Assembly (NCBI RefSeq): GCF_901709675.1 | Contig: NC_051100.1 | Span: 8,466,786 to 8,530,785, forward strand | Length of the DNA: 64,000 nucleotides | Reading direction: 5' to 3' | Origin: Syngnathus acus | Lineage: Eukaryota; Chordata; Actinopteri; Syngnathiformes; Syngnathidae | Part shown: piece by piece, positions 11,601-25,633 of the stretch | Layout: each line of letters begins with the position of its first letter | Position numbering within the stretch: the first letter of the stretch is position 1 | Notes under the pieces: generated by a model | What the model was told of the DNA's origin: nothing | What the model saw: only the letters and a program-made list of their open reading frames with translations | The model's database searches: none | Made by a program: the position numbers and the translations under genes

Positions 11601-14600
11601 ATTTCCTCGAAGAGAATTTACTCTTCATTAAAAGGGGCACTTGAGTGAGTTCAGTAAACAGTCATTTCTAATAATACAGCTGCTATTTATACCCTCTGAG
11701 ATTGATTGATAGCTGATGGCTGCCAATTAGAACAGCTCTCCAAATCTATTTATGGGGCTCAAGATCTAATTTCTGCTAATTTCCATGCTTCAGTGGCATC
11801 CTAGAGATTCTCTTTGTTCTTTGGAAGTGCTCACGGTAGGAATCAGGTGTGTGTTCGGTGATGAAGAGGTTCAAACCAGTTCGAGTAGTTTTTCGTATCA
11901 TATTCAGCTGCAGGTTTATACATGGGTTTATTGCCCTTCCCCTTTTTGCCCTCTGGCAGGCTTCCGCCTCCATCACACTTACAGCCACCCACACAGTGAA
12001 GTCAAGTGTAGGCAAGGAACAGAAGCACAGTTCACTGGTCAGATGGACAATTTCATAAAGTATATTTAAAAAAATGCATTTTGATTGACACTGTCAGAGG
12101 TATTATTTGAGCGTACAGTACTGAGCAAAATTCACCACTCGCTTTTATTTTTTGAATGACCCATTTTTCATAGCCGCCATTATGACTTGCGAAACATACA
12201 CTTTACTGATGATCTGGATAAGAGTGTTTTTTATATAAATATTGTGTGGTTGTAATTGTGATCTAATCAAATGATACAAAAGGATTTTCCCAGTATTTTT
12301 CCCCACTTCATTTACTCTCATAAGAGGACTTAAAATGTTACAAATAGAGACATGCGGGAACACTTATTAAGCAATAACCTAATTGTTAAAAAAATACAGT
12401 TCATTATTAGACTATTAAATAATCATGCCTTGATGGAATTTAGGCAACATGAATTGCACTACACTATGAATTGGCTGCAACCAGCAAAGGTGCTGTTGAT
12501 ACAGCCGAAGCAACACATAGGTGTCAAACCTAAGGCACGGGGGCCAGATACGACCCGCTATATAATTTTTTGTGGCCCGCAAAGACAAATTTTTCATCGA
12601 CTTTGTGTCATTACTAAAATTTCAAATTGTCTTCACTTAAAAAAGAAATAGCGATAGTGCTTACAATTTTTATTACCATTCGTCTTTTAAAGAAATTCTA
12701 GTTTTGTAGCCTATATTGTATATAGAAGACGTTGATCATCATAATGGCCCTCCGAAGGAAACTATGACTATGATGCAGCCCGTGACAAAAAAATGATTTT
12801 GACACCCCTGACCTACACAATATCGAAGTCAGTGCTGTGGTAACACTAACTAACAGCATTATTTGCTGGCTCAAAGCAGCAATTCAGATAGATTCTCTGA
12901 GTCCTACCCCACAAGAAACTACAACCATAGTAATCAGTTAATGTTAGAGTAATATAATCTCTAGACAGTGAACATTACAACTAAAAAAGAAAATATGCTA
13001 ACGATTTTTAATGGCTCCCATTAGACATTGCAGGTGTACCTAATGGCGTGGGGAAGGTAAGATGGTGTAAAACAAGCCCTTGTTTGGGGATGTGAAGCAG
13101 AAGCAGCATAATAGCCGGAGCCTTTCTACCATCCAGGTGCACAGCATGTCTGTCAGTCATATGAATCCAGGTGGATGCCATAATAAAGTAATTAAGGTGG
13201 TCTCATCGGGCGAATGGCTCTCACCGTAATGTGCACTTTGTCGATGCGGGGTGTGCGTGGCGCTGCAACTGTAGGATAGAGCATTTTATGTAACCATGAT
13301 GCCTATGGCGTTTTAATGGCACTGATTTTGGAGGACAAAATCATGCAAGTACCTATTTAACTGGGGCAGATGATGACAGACAAATAAATGCAGCTTTCAT
13401 CTGATTGCTGTGCTTTCTTAGGTTACAAAGTGACGCATGTATCGCATCCCTCAGCAACCGGAGAAAACAAAACGGAACTGAGTGGATCTTTACATTTAAA
13501 CATGGATATTAAAACTAGATAGAAATTAGTTTTGGTCATATATGTAGTTTGACAGAGTGATAAAAATACTTATCATATATATGACAGTATTCATGATGCC
13601 TATAAAAAATAACTGGCTATATAAAATGTGATAAAGCACATGATGTATTGAGTGACACCATAAATGCATTATTAAGCCAAAGGACAACTAGTTGACTGTA
13701 AAAGCTAGGGGATGGTGCCAAAATAAAACACTCAACTATTCTATCATAATACTTTATTTGGAATGAAGATCAAAGTGAGCAACCAATCAAAAGATCAGAT
13801 AAGCAATGCAGTGCACATTCATTAAAAAGTAATGAATTGGCTTACTCGGGTGCACGCTTGAACTACCCAGGCCAAACACAAAAACATGAATGAGTTCTAT
13901 GTACGGTCAAAAGACAAATGTGACCTCAGAATAACGGAACATGAATTTTGGCATTCAAGCAATCTAATAGGTTAAATGAATCATGTTTTTATCAACAGTA
14001 AACGGTTCGGCGCTTCCTCGCTTGGCAGTAAGCCAATTGTGTGGTTATTACTGTTGCTTGCTTATACTGATGCTTGTGATCAATGAGGTCATCTTGTACT
14101 GGGCTTTGAAATAGGTTTGAACATGAATCCACAATCCCAGATGCCAATTAGAAATACTTGGAATTTGTTTGGATGCAAGTACATCTGCGCCTTTTCTGAG
14201 TCTTGCTGTAAAACTGATTCTCAAAACATAAAGTCCTGCTTCTTTGTTTAAAATAAATCCATCCATCGATTTTCTACAGCAAGGGTAGGCCAGAGCTTAT
14301 GCAATTCAGTAAAACCAATATGCATTCTTTTGGAATGAGAATTAAGGCAAAGTACAAGGAGAAAACACACACATGCATGTTAGATGCTGGTTTAGAAAAA
14401 AAATGAAAATGTATTCCAAGGTCAAATTGATGCCGTCACAAAACTTTATAATTAGGACAACTCTATACTGGTATGTATGACTAGAGAAAAATGCAGCACA
14501 GTACCTTTTCCAGTTCCTTTTAACAAGCTTCTCAATATGAGCTACTATTTATGCAGCTCACGTCATCCTGCCCTCTTGTTTCCTTAGATGTGCTATGCTA

Positions 14601-17600
14601 CTCTGTGAAATGACAGAGTCAGGTGAAATGTCACTGTTAAAAATGGACAACAGAGGACCTGCAGTCACAGCAACTCTTGGGGGTCTCTTTAGATAGTGTG
14701 TAGTGCTGAACTCAGCATAAAATAGTTTTCATATAGAGGACACTAAGTTAAAGAAGAATTCATATAATGAATGATCACATTATTTGATGAAATTGAATAC
14801 TGTCAGTTTGTATTATTATAAATTAAAACATTTCTGTATACAATAGAATCATTCGGATATCCACTTAAACCAAAAAGTGAATCAGTTCTAAATGTCTGTT
14901 GTTTTGTTTATCTAACAGTCGGTCTGACTAACAAATCAAAGACAATAGTAGATTACAATGCAATTTCAAAGTTAATGCGTGACATTTAAGGCACTACGTT
15001 TTTATAGTAACTATGACAACAAAAAACAACTCACATTAGTCACGGCCTTGCAGTGAAAAGCCAATAAAACGATCACAACAGGCCATAAAAATCAACCTTT
15101 CTAGAAGGCCAAGGGAGAATATTCACATTTTGTCAAACTTCAACCATTCACAGGAAAATACAATAATGGTGCAATGCCGAGCTCTGCCAAAGCCCACAAC
15201 TAAAAAACCCTGAATTGGACCAATTGTACACCATCACAGATTACAAATAAACACATAGTAAATTGTTTTAAGAGGTAAAAGTTCAATGATATCATTAGAA
15301 TTCTACAGTATGTTTTCAGAAAGTCGCACACCGTAAAGATCTTTATAATAAGATCGACAATGAAGCCCTATATGTATCCACACACACCTCTGCAGCATCA
15401 CTGCGGGACATAAATCTATGCTGACAAGCGAGGGCGTCCACCCGCCCACATACAGTAACTCAGAGTCTCAAATCATGGCACTGAAGTGATCCCAAGAACA
15501 GTTTAGAGAAGACAGTAGATTTTCCCAAAGCTCCCTCTTGGTAATGATTATCCTTTCACTCATTGTGCTTTGTGCATCAGCAGAGCAAAGCGACAATTTT
15601 CTCTGTGTGTTCTTTGCACCCTGCGGGCACCTGACCCTCTTTCATTCAAATCTGGACACCAGGTTAAGATGTTTTTTTTTTGGGGGGGGGGGGTGTCTAC
15701 GATGAATCTATCCTGTGAATCATTAATATACTACAAAGATGCCACCTTTTACTTGCTGAGCAAAAAGTATTGTCAGTGCATGATGTGGAACGTTGAAATT
15801 CAAGTCTGCGCTCGCATTACATACAAAAATTCTGTCGCCAGACACTTTATTTAATGAGAGAAATAAAAAAAGATGTGCCTTTACAAAGAACAAGAATACC
15901 CAGTGAGGAGACCTGCCTCCTCGAGTCAGCCTTAATAGGTATCGGTGGTAAGACGCCAGCAGCAAATAGTGTGCTGTTTGGCAGTCATTCATTTGCCCTA
16001 AAATGAAACAGGCTGTGTGAATGATTCTAAAAGTTATCAGCTGATGAAAACAAACATGACAGTGTGGTTTAACAGAAAATAGAAATTATCTGGAAAACAA
16101 TTACGGGACATGGGGAAGTTATTCCTTCGCCACTCCTTCAGCTGCCGTGGGCTGATGCCTCTCTTTGGTTTTCGTCTCACCTGGCTGAGCCTGCCTTCTT
16201 CTCAAGGGGTTGGATTTACCGGATTGCCTCTGTTATGTTTTTCTTTAACCCCAAATTGCTGTGCTCCGACGTTCATTATGAGGATACTCATGTTTTGAAG
16301 CTCTTGGTTGATATTTCTTTTTGAAATAGCTTGCAAGCTCTTATGTACACAGTTTCAAAGATGCTTATAGCAAATGGCATGAAATGATTTGTCAGAGGTT
16401 TACTGCCACAATAAAAGGCAAAAAAGAGCAGCATTAATTTGTAATGCACACCTCCAAAAAGATCAGCTCATTGAGCAATTTATGGGGTCGCTTTAGGTAC
16501 AGCAGTGGATCATGTTCAACAACATCATTGCACGGATCTGCGACGAGAGCTCATCAAAAGCTTTTTACACTGCCTGATAAAGACGAGACTTTTATCCAGG
16601 TCACTCATCTGTATAAACAAATCTAAAATGTAAAGGGGGGTGGGGACTTCATGACAATATTCTGCCTTATGATGTGGTGCCAGAGGGGTTATTTGTGCAG
16701 CTGCTATATAATTGTTTGCATCAAAAGAAACGGCAAAATGACTCATTATTATATACATTCAACCTTTCTGTGATTTGATACTGTGTAGCTGGGCTGCAGG
16801 AGCATCTAATATTGTGGCCAGTAAACCTCTTATTGGATAGTTTCTCTCTTGTGGACTGGGAATAAAACAATTAAGTGATTGATGAGAGAGTTAAAAATCT
16901 ATTTACTGGTGATCGAGCATTGTTTCGTCATGGAACAGCTTGCAGTTTTTCACTGCTACAACACAAAAAATCACTTTTAAAGTTGCTTCGCAGTCTATTT
17001 CTTACATGAGCACGCTTTGATAGTCCTATTTTTCACATTGTTCAAGAGCTTCCTGCAGATCCTCACATTTTATGTAGCACCACTGAGATGCTATGTCAGC
17101 GACTTTTCTGCTGAATATGATCTCATAGTGGCAGTGTTTCGACGGCTCCAACAGGGACAGGTGTGTTTACTCTGTGGGGATAATAGCAGAAGGCTTTATG
17201 ACTCTCAGCTCATATTCAAACACTGAGGGCAACTACAGTGTCATGAAAAAGCCAAGGACAAGGCCAATGGCTCTGTCAGAGGGAAGCTATTAATCTGATG
17301 GCTGAATGCATCTTGGCGGCCACAAAAGGGCACATCCATGTCACCATTTGCAGATAATTTTGACTGAGTATATTCTTGATATCAGTGGCGGCAAAACAAA
17401 AAACCCATCACTGTATATGTGAGCATACACAATATGCTTACATTGTGTGAATGCTTCTCAGTGCCAAGAATCTTGGCAGCTCCTTAGCAGATGGTCTGAT
17501 AATAATGTCGCTTTTCATCTCTTCTTTGGCCTCTCTGTCCTGTCCCCCCCCACCATGTTGCCCCATGACTAATGATTTCCTGTTTGTCATCCAAACACAA

Positions 17601-20600
17601 TCATCAGAGTAGCGGGCACGCCCGCTGTATTCTGCTCCTTCGTCCTTCTGACCAATTTTGGATCATTCCCACTTGTGGGAGCAGACATTTGGATTGGGAG
17701 CATGTTTATAAAGCATTTTAATTGAAGACACAGGGCACCAATGAAAGACACAGTTGGAACTGAAACCTTTGGGGTTCTCCCCTTGAGTTTGGAGATGTGC
17801 ACAAAAACAGTGTCACTGGCTTCCAGACGCAATGCTACTTTGAAAGATGCAAATGTATACACACCCCTTTCAACAATTACTCAGCTCAATGACGGTTGCC
17901 CTTGAGAGGCTGTTTTTCATCCAGTAGAATCAATGCTTCGGACGGATGATTACCGTTTGTTGTTTTTAAAGTGATCTGAATGGGATTTTTACCATTTTTT
18001 TTTTTTGTCCAAAATACCTTTGAGATTATCAACCAGCTAGTTGTCAAGCCACAATGTCATTGTATTCAAATATTGATAATGAACACAAGAAATGTGGGAT
18101 GTAAAATATAGTATCAGCCAACAAAAAATTCAAATTGGGAAGAAACCCGAACTAACTAGACCCCAATTGCAATTTCAAAAATTCAGTATAATGTAAAGAT
18201 TTTTGTTTTGGCTCACTTCTTCAGGAAAGCAGTCAAGACCATTTTCTGGTATTATACATGAGGGGGGAAAAAAAATCAAAATCTTTACCTTCTAAGTACT
18301 CCACCACCAGTTAATGTGTTGCACTTCTCAGTTTGGTGCATTAAGACACAGCAGGATCTACAGCACAATTTTACCGCTAAAGAGCTCCCTACTGGTTCTG
18401 GAAAATAAACATAAATGGAAGAAACAGGGAACTAAGACACTAAAGTTCCAGGCTCAATATATCCAAAGGAGAACATAGTTACATTATCAATTATTCCCTT
18501 GCTTGGAATGCTTCCTCGAGTCAGATTTGAACACAAATACACCTCATAGCAAGTTAGCAAATATTTTGAATTCCACCTTTATAAACATCGATGCTGTTTT
18601 AATGCTCAGATATTTTGATTACATATACTTTTTACAGATTTTTTTTAAACTTAATTTAATATTGCCAAGGGCATTTGTGTTGAACTAAGTTATTGATTTA
18701 TTAGGGCAAAAGAAGTCCGGTGAGCTTTGACTTAATGACTCATTGTAATTTGTCATCAGAGCCTAGCAAGAGAGAACCCGCTATAAACTGTCGCCCTCTA
18801 AAATTGTTGCTGAGCACATGTGATCAAATCACACAGTCCAGAAATCTGCTTTGTTTTGCTACAGCCCATCTTTACCACTCTGTGCCGAATAACCAATTCA
18901 GCATTTTCTTTTGCTTTTAAATCTGCCAAATGGTAAATTATTGATACAAATTGCTGTTCTTGCTTGAATCTCTGGAGTGTAATTACATTTGCAAGAATCA
19001 TTAGCTATTAACATCATTCTGGTGTGGAGATGAGCACAGTTAATGGTTATGAATAAATATGTTTCTATGGGCTCTGGTGGAATTAGCACACACATGTTTT
19101 TCTTATCCGTTTCTGCTGAGTTAAATGGTTCCTCTTGGCTGGTGCAAGATAGAATATTATCACCCAGGTCGGCGGCATCATTAGTCGCTGCTGTCGACTT
19201 CCGGATCTAATCAGGAATCTTTGTGAATAAAATCATCCTGAAGCATCCAGGTGTAGTTCTGTTCTTGTTCTGTTATCACTAATCCGTTTTGACACTCTGC
19301 TTTGGCATAATAGCTCTGTAATGTCGCGCTCAATCGATGCCGAGTGCCTTTTTCCTCTCTTAGGTCATTTGCTTGGTAATGAGAGACGGTGCGCAAGATG
19401 CGCTCCGCTCGCTTAGAAGAAGACGTTAAGGTTTCACTTGGGCTGCAAGAGAATTGGCCTGCTAATTAATTAAATATGATGCTCAAAGGTTTTCATCTCA
19501 GAGGTTAAATTGGGGAATAGCTAGCCATCACCTTTTTTCGCTGTCAACTTTATTATGATAATGCAGTTGTGCAAACTCTACATTCTGTGAGGTTTTATTC
19601 TCTGTTGTATCTTTGAAAGCATCTGTGCCAATCAGTACCGATCGACAGTAAATGACCCAGCATGTCAACAGCCCTCACGAGAGTGTTTGTCAGTGAGCAA
19701 GATAAGGTCGGTAAAACCGTTTTGGGTACCATAAAGGAAGTGATGTCTCCATATTGATGTCATGTATGACTGGCCAAGGGTGGTTATAAAGGTGCTCAAT
19801 ACCTAAATGGATAGAAAAGTGCTTCCTCAAAGGAGACTCAAAATTCCATGATGGAAAAATCGCTTGACCTTAGCCCAGAAGTGATAAAGATCAAGAAAAT
19901 GTTGATTTCACACCATGCATACGGCTCAATACGTACGTGAGAGTATATGTGTGAGTGTGTATTCCGACTGCTGCTTGTCAGTGCATAAAGTATAAAATAC
20001 AGATTGTTTTGCTGTGGACTGTGAAACTGTTGTATTAGGGGGCCTGTGCCCCAACAGAGTGTTATCCCTAGCAACGCCCCTGGTTATTACACTGCATGGT
20101 ATTTTTTAATCATCCTCAAAGTTCAATCCTTCGATGGTTGTGGGTGAATATTTGCACCTCAAATGTGAAACACAAATACCAACAATCGGCCCAAAGCATT
20201 TTTCATCCCTTTCCATCAAAGTCAACAAAAGCCCAACTGGAAGCATATCCTGGACAATGATCCTTCGGAAAACAGTCAACAGTTAGCTTAGCCTGTCCTA
20301 TTTTTCTGCTACTAATTCTCTTTCTTCTTCTTTGCAGTCTAGATACATTACAAAATTCTACCTCTCACAGTTGATCACAGGTTTACCACTAACTATAAGG
20401 GCACATGAAAAATAAGTATACAGTATAAGCCCTTTAGATGGCGGGGAAAATTTTCTGCACTAAAACATCTGTCACATAGAGGTTACCTCAGAGCCCCACC
20501 TGTGACACTTAAGAATGACAAGCACGCCTCCCGTCTTGAACACTTAATGTAATTGACTAGGAAATCAGATGATGGTAGGGAGCCATGCTTTAAAACTGGG

Positions 20601-22180
20601 GTTAAATAAGCTTAGCTAAGATGTTTTACAGACATTATTGTCAACCCAATTTGTCCCTTTATCCTTGAATTTTGCCTTCAACAGTATAAGCATACATTCA
20701 GCAAGCTCAGCATTACGTAACGAATCGTTTGTCAGACACTGAACGAGAGATGAAAACACCGGGTGAAACTAAAACGGCAAGACTAACAAGAAGTGGCATC
20801 ACATGGACAGGAAAAAAATGAATATAAATCTAAACTTCAGGGCGCATGAAACTAAATACTGAAGAACAGGCTGTGTGAATAATGTAAATAGTGACAAATC
20901 ATCCAGGTTTGAACTTGAATTTCTTGTCTTGAAAAACCTGTACACTGACCACAATGGCCATTTGGCAAGACAGCCAGGTCACACTACAACCCCCCCCCCC
21001 CGACTTATTATTATCCAGTCCGATTGTGTGTCACAGGAGCTCAATGTCCCAAGAGCCACACAACAGAGGTTCTTACAGTTAATAGGCCAGTCATAAACCT
21101 TTGAGGTGTAATTAACTGCGACCTCAATCTAGGACTATTATGTTGAAATACCCCACCCACGCTTTGTTTACACTGCCCAGTCCTTGAGATTTATTTTTCC
21201 CAAAAGTACATATACTTTTCCTCCTCTTACTCTGACCACACCAACCAAGATTCAAACCACAGAAAGAATTAACCTTCTAATTTGGATTTTTGTCCTCTCT
21301 CTATACAGGTTTTGGGATGACAACTCCTGTGACAGTTGCAGGCAAAGTGTTCTTGATCTTCTACGGGCTCCTGGGCTGCGCTGCCACGATTCTCTTCTTT
21401 AATCTCTTTCTGGAGCGAATAATCACATTGCTTGCGGTTGTCATGAAAGCCGTGAGGGAGCGGCGGATCAGAAACAGCGGCCTGCTCCCACCAGGGGTTC
21501 ACCGGGACTTCTCGGCTTTCTGTCTACCTGGCTGGAAACCCTCCGTTTACCACGTTATGCTGATTCTAGGCCTATCAGCCATCACCATCTCCTGCTGTGC
21601 TTCGGCCATGTATAGCCCTGTGGAGGGCTGGACCTACTTAGATTCGCTGTACTTCTGCTTTGTGACCTTCAGCACCATTGGCTTTGGGGACTTTGTAAGC
21701 AGTCAAACTGCATCTTATGAGCACCAAGGTCTCTACCGGGTGGCCAACTTCTGCTTCATGTTAACAGGAGTGTGCTGCATCTACTCGCTCTTCAATGTCA
21801 TCTCCATTGTTATCAAGCAGGTGCTCAACTGGATGCTAGAGAAGATGAGCTGCTTGTTTTGCCAGCGTTGTAATAAGGCCGGCACCTTCCTGGGCAGACG
21901 TAACGCAATCCGACCGGGTTCCAAGGGTCGCCATCCGCCATACGGACCGTGCGACAGTGACACAGAAGGCCGCAGAATGTCCGGGGAGATGATCTCTATG
22001 AAAGACCTGGCTGCTTCCAACAAGGTGTCACTGGCCATAATGCAGAAGCAGCTTTCTGAGTCGGCTAATGGCTATCCCAGGACGGTTTGTGGCAGCTCAC
22101 GCCAAAATGGTTTCTCCGGGGGAGTGGGTGCCCTAGGCATTATGAACAACAGACTGGCAGAGACCAGTAACTCCAGGTAG
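8672..22180 (+). CDS. kcnk12: kcnk12: two-pore-domain potassium channel THIK-2
   Basis: Two coding exons: 8672-9011 and 21309-22180 (stop TAG 22178-22180), 403 codons; human THIK-2 has 430 residues. The product is a K2P channel subunit that dimerises in the membrane and conducts, or regulates, background K+ current. TM1 spans about residues 22-42. The extracellular cap has three N-glycosylation sequons (N56, N61, N67). Pore 1 has T-I-G-F-G at 112-116 and is interrupted by the phase-1 intron in the G114 codon, a hallmark K2P intron position. Pore 2 has T-I-G-F-G-D at 236-241. The C-terminus ends in a conserved block (FSGGVGALGIMNNRLAET) that fits KCNK12 better than KCNK13, and linkage to msh6 agrees. 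The start is the first in-frame ATG after a stop; a second ATG follows immediately at 8675. Unusually, the N-terminus is short and lacks the arginine cluster of mammalian THIK-2. Splice sites: donor gtgggt at 9012, acceptor acag before 21309. Confidence 0.95.
9411..9620. repeat. Complex tetra/octanucleotide microsatellite
   Basis: The block begins as TCTATCCA-type units and changes into ACCAACTA/ACTAACTA-type units interspersed with 'GCCAACTATGCAA' variants. The drift between unit types suggests an old, internally rearranged simple repeat inside kcnk12 intron 1. The open frame through it is low-complexity and not a gene. Confidence 0.9.
12517..12810. mobile_element. hAT-like miniature inverted-repeat element
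   Basis: The left end reads ATAGGTGTCAAAC and the right end TTTGACACCCCTG, an inverted pair matching the CAGGGGTGTCAAAC-type termini of common vertebrate hAT elements. The internal 'GGGGCCAGATACGACCCGC' and 'TGTGGCCCGCAAAG' wording is also characteristic. The roughly 294-bp length leaves no room for a transposase, so the copy is non-autonomous. The flanks AGCAACAC (12509-12516) and ACCTACAC (12811-12818) agree at six of eight positions and could be a decayed 8-bp target duplication. Exact family not assigned. Confidence 0.75.
20068..20082. mobile_element. Isolated hAT-type terminal motif
   Basis: CTAGCAACGCCCCTG resembles the right terminus of fish hAT elements. No matching left terminus was seen upstream, so this is at best a truncated relic. 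Confidence 0.25.
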
Positions 22181-22950
22181 AGGATAAACCCAGACACTGG
22201 AAGCAGCTTTAAGAAACACTTGTCAAGTCAACGTGTTATCCACAATACACAGGACTGTATGGATTAATGTGGCTCGGATTTCCACTGTGATGAGAGGGAT
22301 CCTTGACTATTAAACATTGATCATTAAGCAGCAGGGTAAATTACTCTGAACGAGTGACAACCACCAAACAATTTAAATAGGATCTCCGTTTATGAAGCTA
22401 GTCAATGAAAGCATTTGGAGCAATGTCTACTGTTTGTTTGTCTATATACTGTATATATATATAAATGACCATAATCAGTGGAGATATTAATATTTAAGAA
22501 AGAGTATACTATACTGGATGATACGGCACATACCAATCTATGCATTATACATCTTGTGAATTATTTTTGCACCATGTCCTATACCTTCTTTTAACTTTAG
22601 GGTATCTAAGAGTGGCAGCAAAGGAATTTATAAGCATGATGTAGCAGATGTGTTGTTGCTGCACTGGGAGGGGCTTACAGTGTGTTAAACTAACAGGCAA
22701 CAAGACATCTTGCTGTGCTCCCGTGGGAAAAAAAAGATCTCGAAGTCTTTTTCTCGAGAGAGTCACTGGCCTTATCAGCTCTGACCATGTTTCTGTGTAA
22801 GAGAAATACCTTTCAATGTTTCCCTCTCTCCTCTCACAGCTGTGTGTGGAAAGGAAACCAAATGTTAAAGACTTGCAATGTATTAATTAATCAGTCTTTG
22901 TACCGAGGAAATGTACTTGTATAAAAGAATAAATGAGCTGTACGTTTTTG
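22181..22950 (+). other. kcnk12: kcnk12 3' untranslated region
   Basis: AT-rich, non-coding sequence follows the kcnk12 stop codon. The first good canonical poly(A) signal is AATAAA at 22928-22933, about 750 nt after the stop, giving a plausible 3' end near 22945-22960. Longer isoforms cannot be excluded. Confidence 0.6.
22928..22933 (+). terminator. kcnk12: Candidate kcnk12 poly(A) signal AATAAA
   Basis: A canonical hexamer within TAAAAGAATAAATGAG, about 750 nt downstream of the stop. It is the most obvious signal in the kcnk12 3' region. Confidence 0.55.
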
Positions 22951-23130
22951 CTTGAAGACGATTATGAGGAGGTAAGTGGGTTTATACTGCAGGCAAATTG
23001 CAGATTGAAAGAAGCTGGGCCAGTCTAAAGTGGGTAACAAAACCCTGAAGGATTCTCTCAGTCGCATTGATTTCTCGTTTTCTGCCGATTTGCTGCATTC
23101 ATCAAAGGAGGTATCATTTCAGATTCATAT

Positions 23131-23162
23131 CTCTCACGCTCGCTCGCTCGCTCTCTCGCTCT
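23131..23162. repeat. GCTC/CTCT simple repeat
   Basis: Four or more GCTC units followed by CTCTCGCTCT, about 200 bp beyond the kcnk12 poly(A) signal. Confidence 0.85.
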
Positions 23163-25633
23163 AAAACAAAGATGACCCAAAAGCCTGCAGAGCCTGATTT
23201 TCCTGCTGATTTTGGTGTAAACGTGCTAGCGAGGATTAATGGCTCAGGATGTTCGGAAAGTATATTGTGCTACCTTGTCACACTACACGATCAATGTCCT
23301 TATTCCCGGCGAGTGTCTTTTCCAAGGCATCTGTGATTTAAAGCTGTGCGATTAATGTTTGATGTCCGCATACAGACACAGGAGGTTTACAGAGAAGGGG
23401 TGGGAGGGGGGCAGGGGCAGCCATAGCAATAGTGCAGTAAAAGATTTCTGTCAGATCCAGATTCATGTCCACTGCAAATCAACAGCCACAGGCTCGGTTT
23501 TTCCTGGTACATTCGGGCTCTGCAAAATCCCTGGTCACATGTATGACTACATTCATTTACACACACAGCACCATAGCTCTTTGCGTTCTTGTCTTAGCTC
23601 TCCCTTCAGGCTCATCTGCCTCACTGGCGTCTACTGTTGATTGAACGTAAGCATATTTCAGAACCTAATCTTAATTAACTTTTGTGTGTCCATCATGCTC
23701 AAAGAAAGCAAATAAGCACATGGTACCAAATGATTTCCAAACAATCCTCAAGCTGTGGCATATGGTGTATGTCTTTTGTATGTTCTTTTAGGCATGCTGG
23801 GTTTTCTATTTCGATGACCTTGCACGTGGAAAAATGCCATATCCTAGAGACATTTAAACTGGCGTAGTATAGGATTCTATAGGGCGACCTCGTTTCTCTC
23901 ATATGAGGCCCAAAGTCCTGCAGGGCCATCGGTATCAGGATTACAAGCTATCCGCAGAGGTTTTGGTTTCAGTTGGTCATTAACCTTCAGCAGGACACAT
24001 GGGTGCCGAAATGACTGGAAGGAAGATTTTAGGTACTGTCATGTGAAACAATGGCATGCTTCCTGCAATCGAGCCTCCCACAGGTCATTTGATTCAATAA
24101 ACCTCATAAAATAGTGACTTTTCAGCTCAGGATTAATTACTTAGGCTTCCTTACTTAGTCTATGTATTGACACACACAAAAAACAGGTATTCATCCTACT
24201 AATGTGCAAAATGTATCTCCATTGATTGCAATGGATTGTGCCCTTGTTGTCCTCTATCTGTAGGAGAAGACTTGAGTTTTCATGCTCACTGCTCATAAAG
24301 CAAATTTGTGAGATGCTGCTAAAATGCAACGTTTCCTGTCACCTTCTTGCCCAAAAATCACCTTAAATGATGCACGAGTCCCACTACGCATGCTAAAAAG
24401 TGAAAAATACAAGCTTGCATTGCAGCGCTGCATAATTCATCTTACCACAAATTGTTCAGGTATTCGACTCAAGACATATGACAAAGAAATAAGGAATCAG
24501 CACTTTACCAGTAGAGTATTCTTATTGAGCGTGCTCTATATTTGATTCAATAAAAATCGTATTTTTGATAATGTATTTGTTTCAGGATTCATTGGAGTAC
24601 ACTGAAAGCAGCAGGCAGGGAAACATCTCCGTATCAGAATGATGTATTGCTTGCTTGGTCGCTTGTGATGTGTGACTGAACTCACCTTTAGCTTTTTGAC
24701 CTGGCACTTGATTATCAGAGCCAACATCCCTGATGGCACGGAGCCAATGAAATCATCCGCTAACTCTTTCTGTTAAATGTGTGTGATTCATTAATTTGCT
24801 GATTCCTTTTGGTTCTATTGACATTGAAATTTACACCTCAGCCCCTTCATGTATGCAAATGAAATTCTGTTTGCGAGTTGCACATTTATACCAATGATTG
24901 TAATTTTATATTTATGTAATTAAACGTAAGACCTATGCTATTGGGTTTCATTAAGCACCGCTACCCAGTGAGGTTTCTTTGTTTTTCCACTTGATTGGGA
25001 ATCTTTAGATGTAAAAGAACGTATGATGTCCAAACTCTTAAAGGGAAACTATGTTTAATGAGCCCGAGCTCGAATCATTATTTTATATGAACAGACCATT
25101 TTGTAAGGCACACATTCATCATATTTTGGTATAATGACTCCGAAAAATTTACTTTAGCTGAAGCTTTACTATCTAAACGTATTTGCTTTCCTGGCCACAC
25201 TATTTGCATCATATATTTCTGTGATGTTACCATGCATGGCATGTTTAGTGACTAATTACTCAAAAATTACTTATTGCGGCATAAAGTTCATTAATGAATA
25301 AACTCTTCCTGCTTTTTCCCCCTTTCATTTAATTCACGAGATCTGTCATTAAGCTTATCAATTGGAAATGTTTGAGATAATGTCTGTTAGAGTGGTGCTC
25401 ACTCTAACTTATTTTGCAAGAACCACACGGGAGACAAGTAAGTCCTTTTAAACACCTGCGGGTGGAGAGTCCATTCAGCGACGATCGAATGAGGTCTGAC
25501 TCTGGCCTCTTGCAAGAGCATTTTTATTAAGAGAAACAGGGTGGGGGTTAAGTGGACTGGATAGAGAGAAAGCCCTTGACCTCTAGTCAAAACATAGCAG
25601 GGGGTGTTTTACGACGTTGTGTAGGATAGGACA

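Larger units (their letters stand above)
9012..21308 (+). other. kcnk12: kcnk12 intron 1 (12.3 kb)
   Basis: This single intron splits the first pore-loop glycine codon. It holds no recognisable gene. Contents that can be seen: a (TCTA/ACCAACTA)-type microsatellite at about 9411-9620; a hAT-like miniature element at about 12517-12810; a short relic of the dispersed 'ATCCATCC...TTTTCTACAGC' repeat near 14258-14285; a T-run/G-run at about 15670-15693; a hAT-type terminal motif at 20068-20082; and a C-run near 20990-21001. The segment near 11680-11770 resembles a developmental enhancer by its motifs only. Confidence 0.85.
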
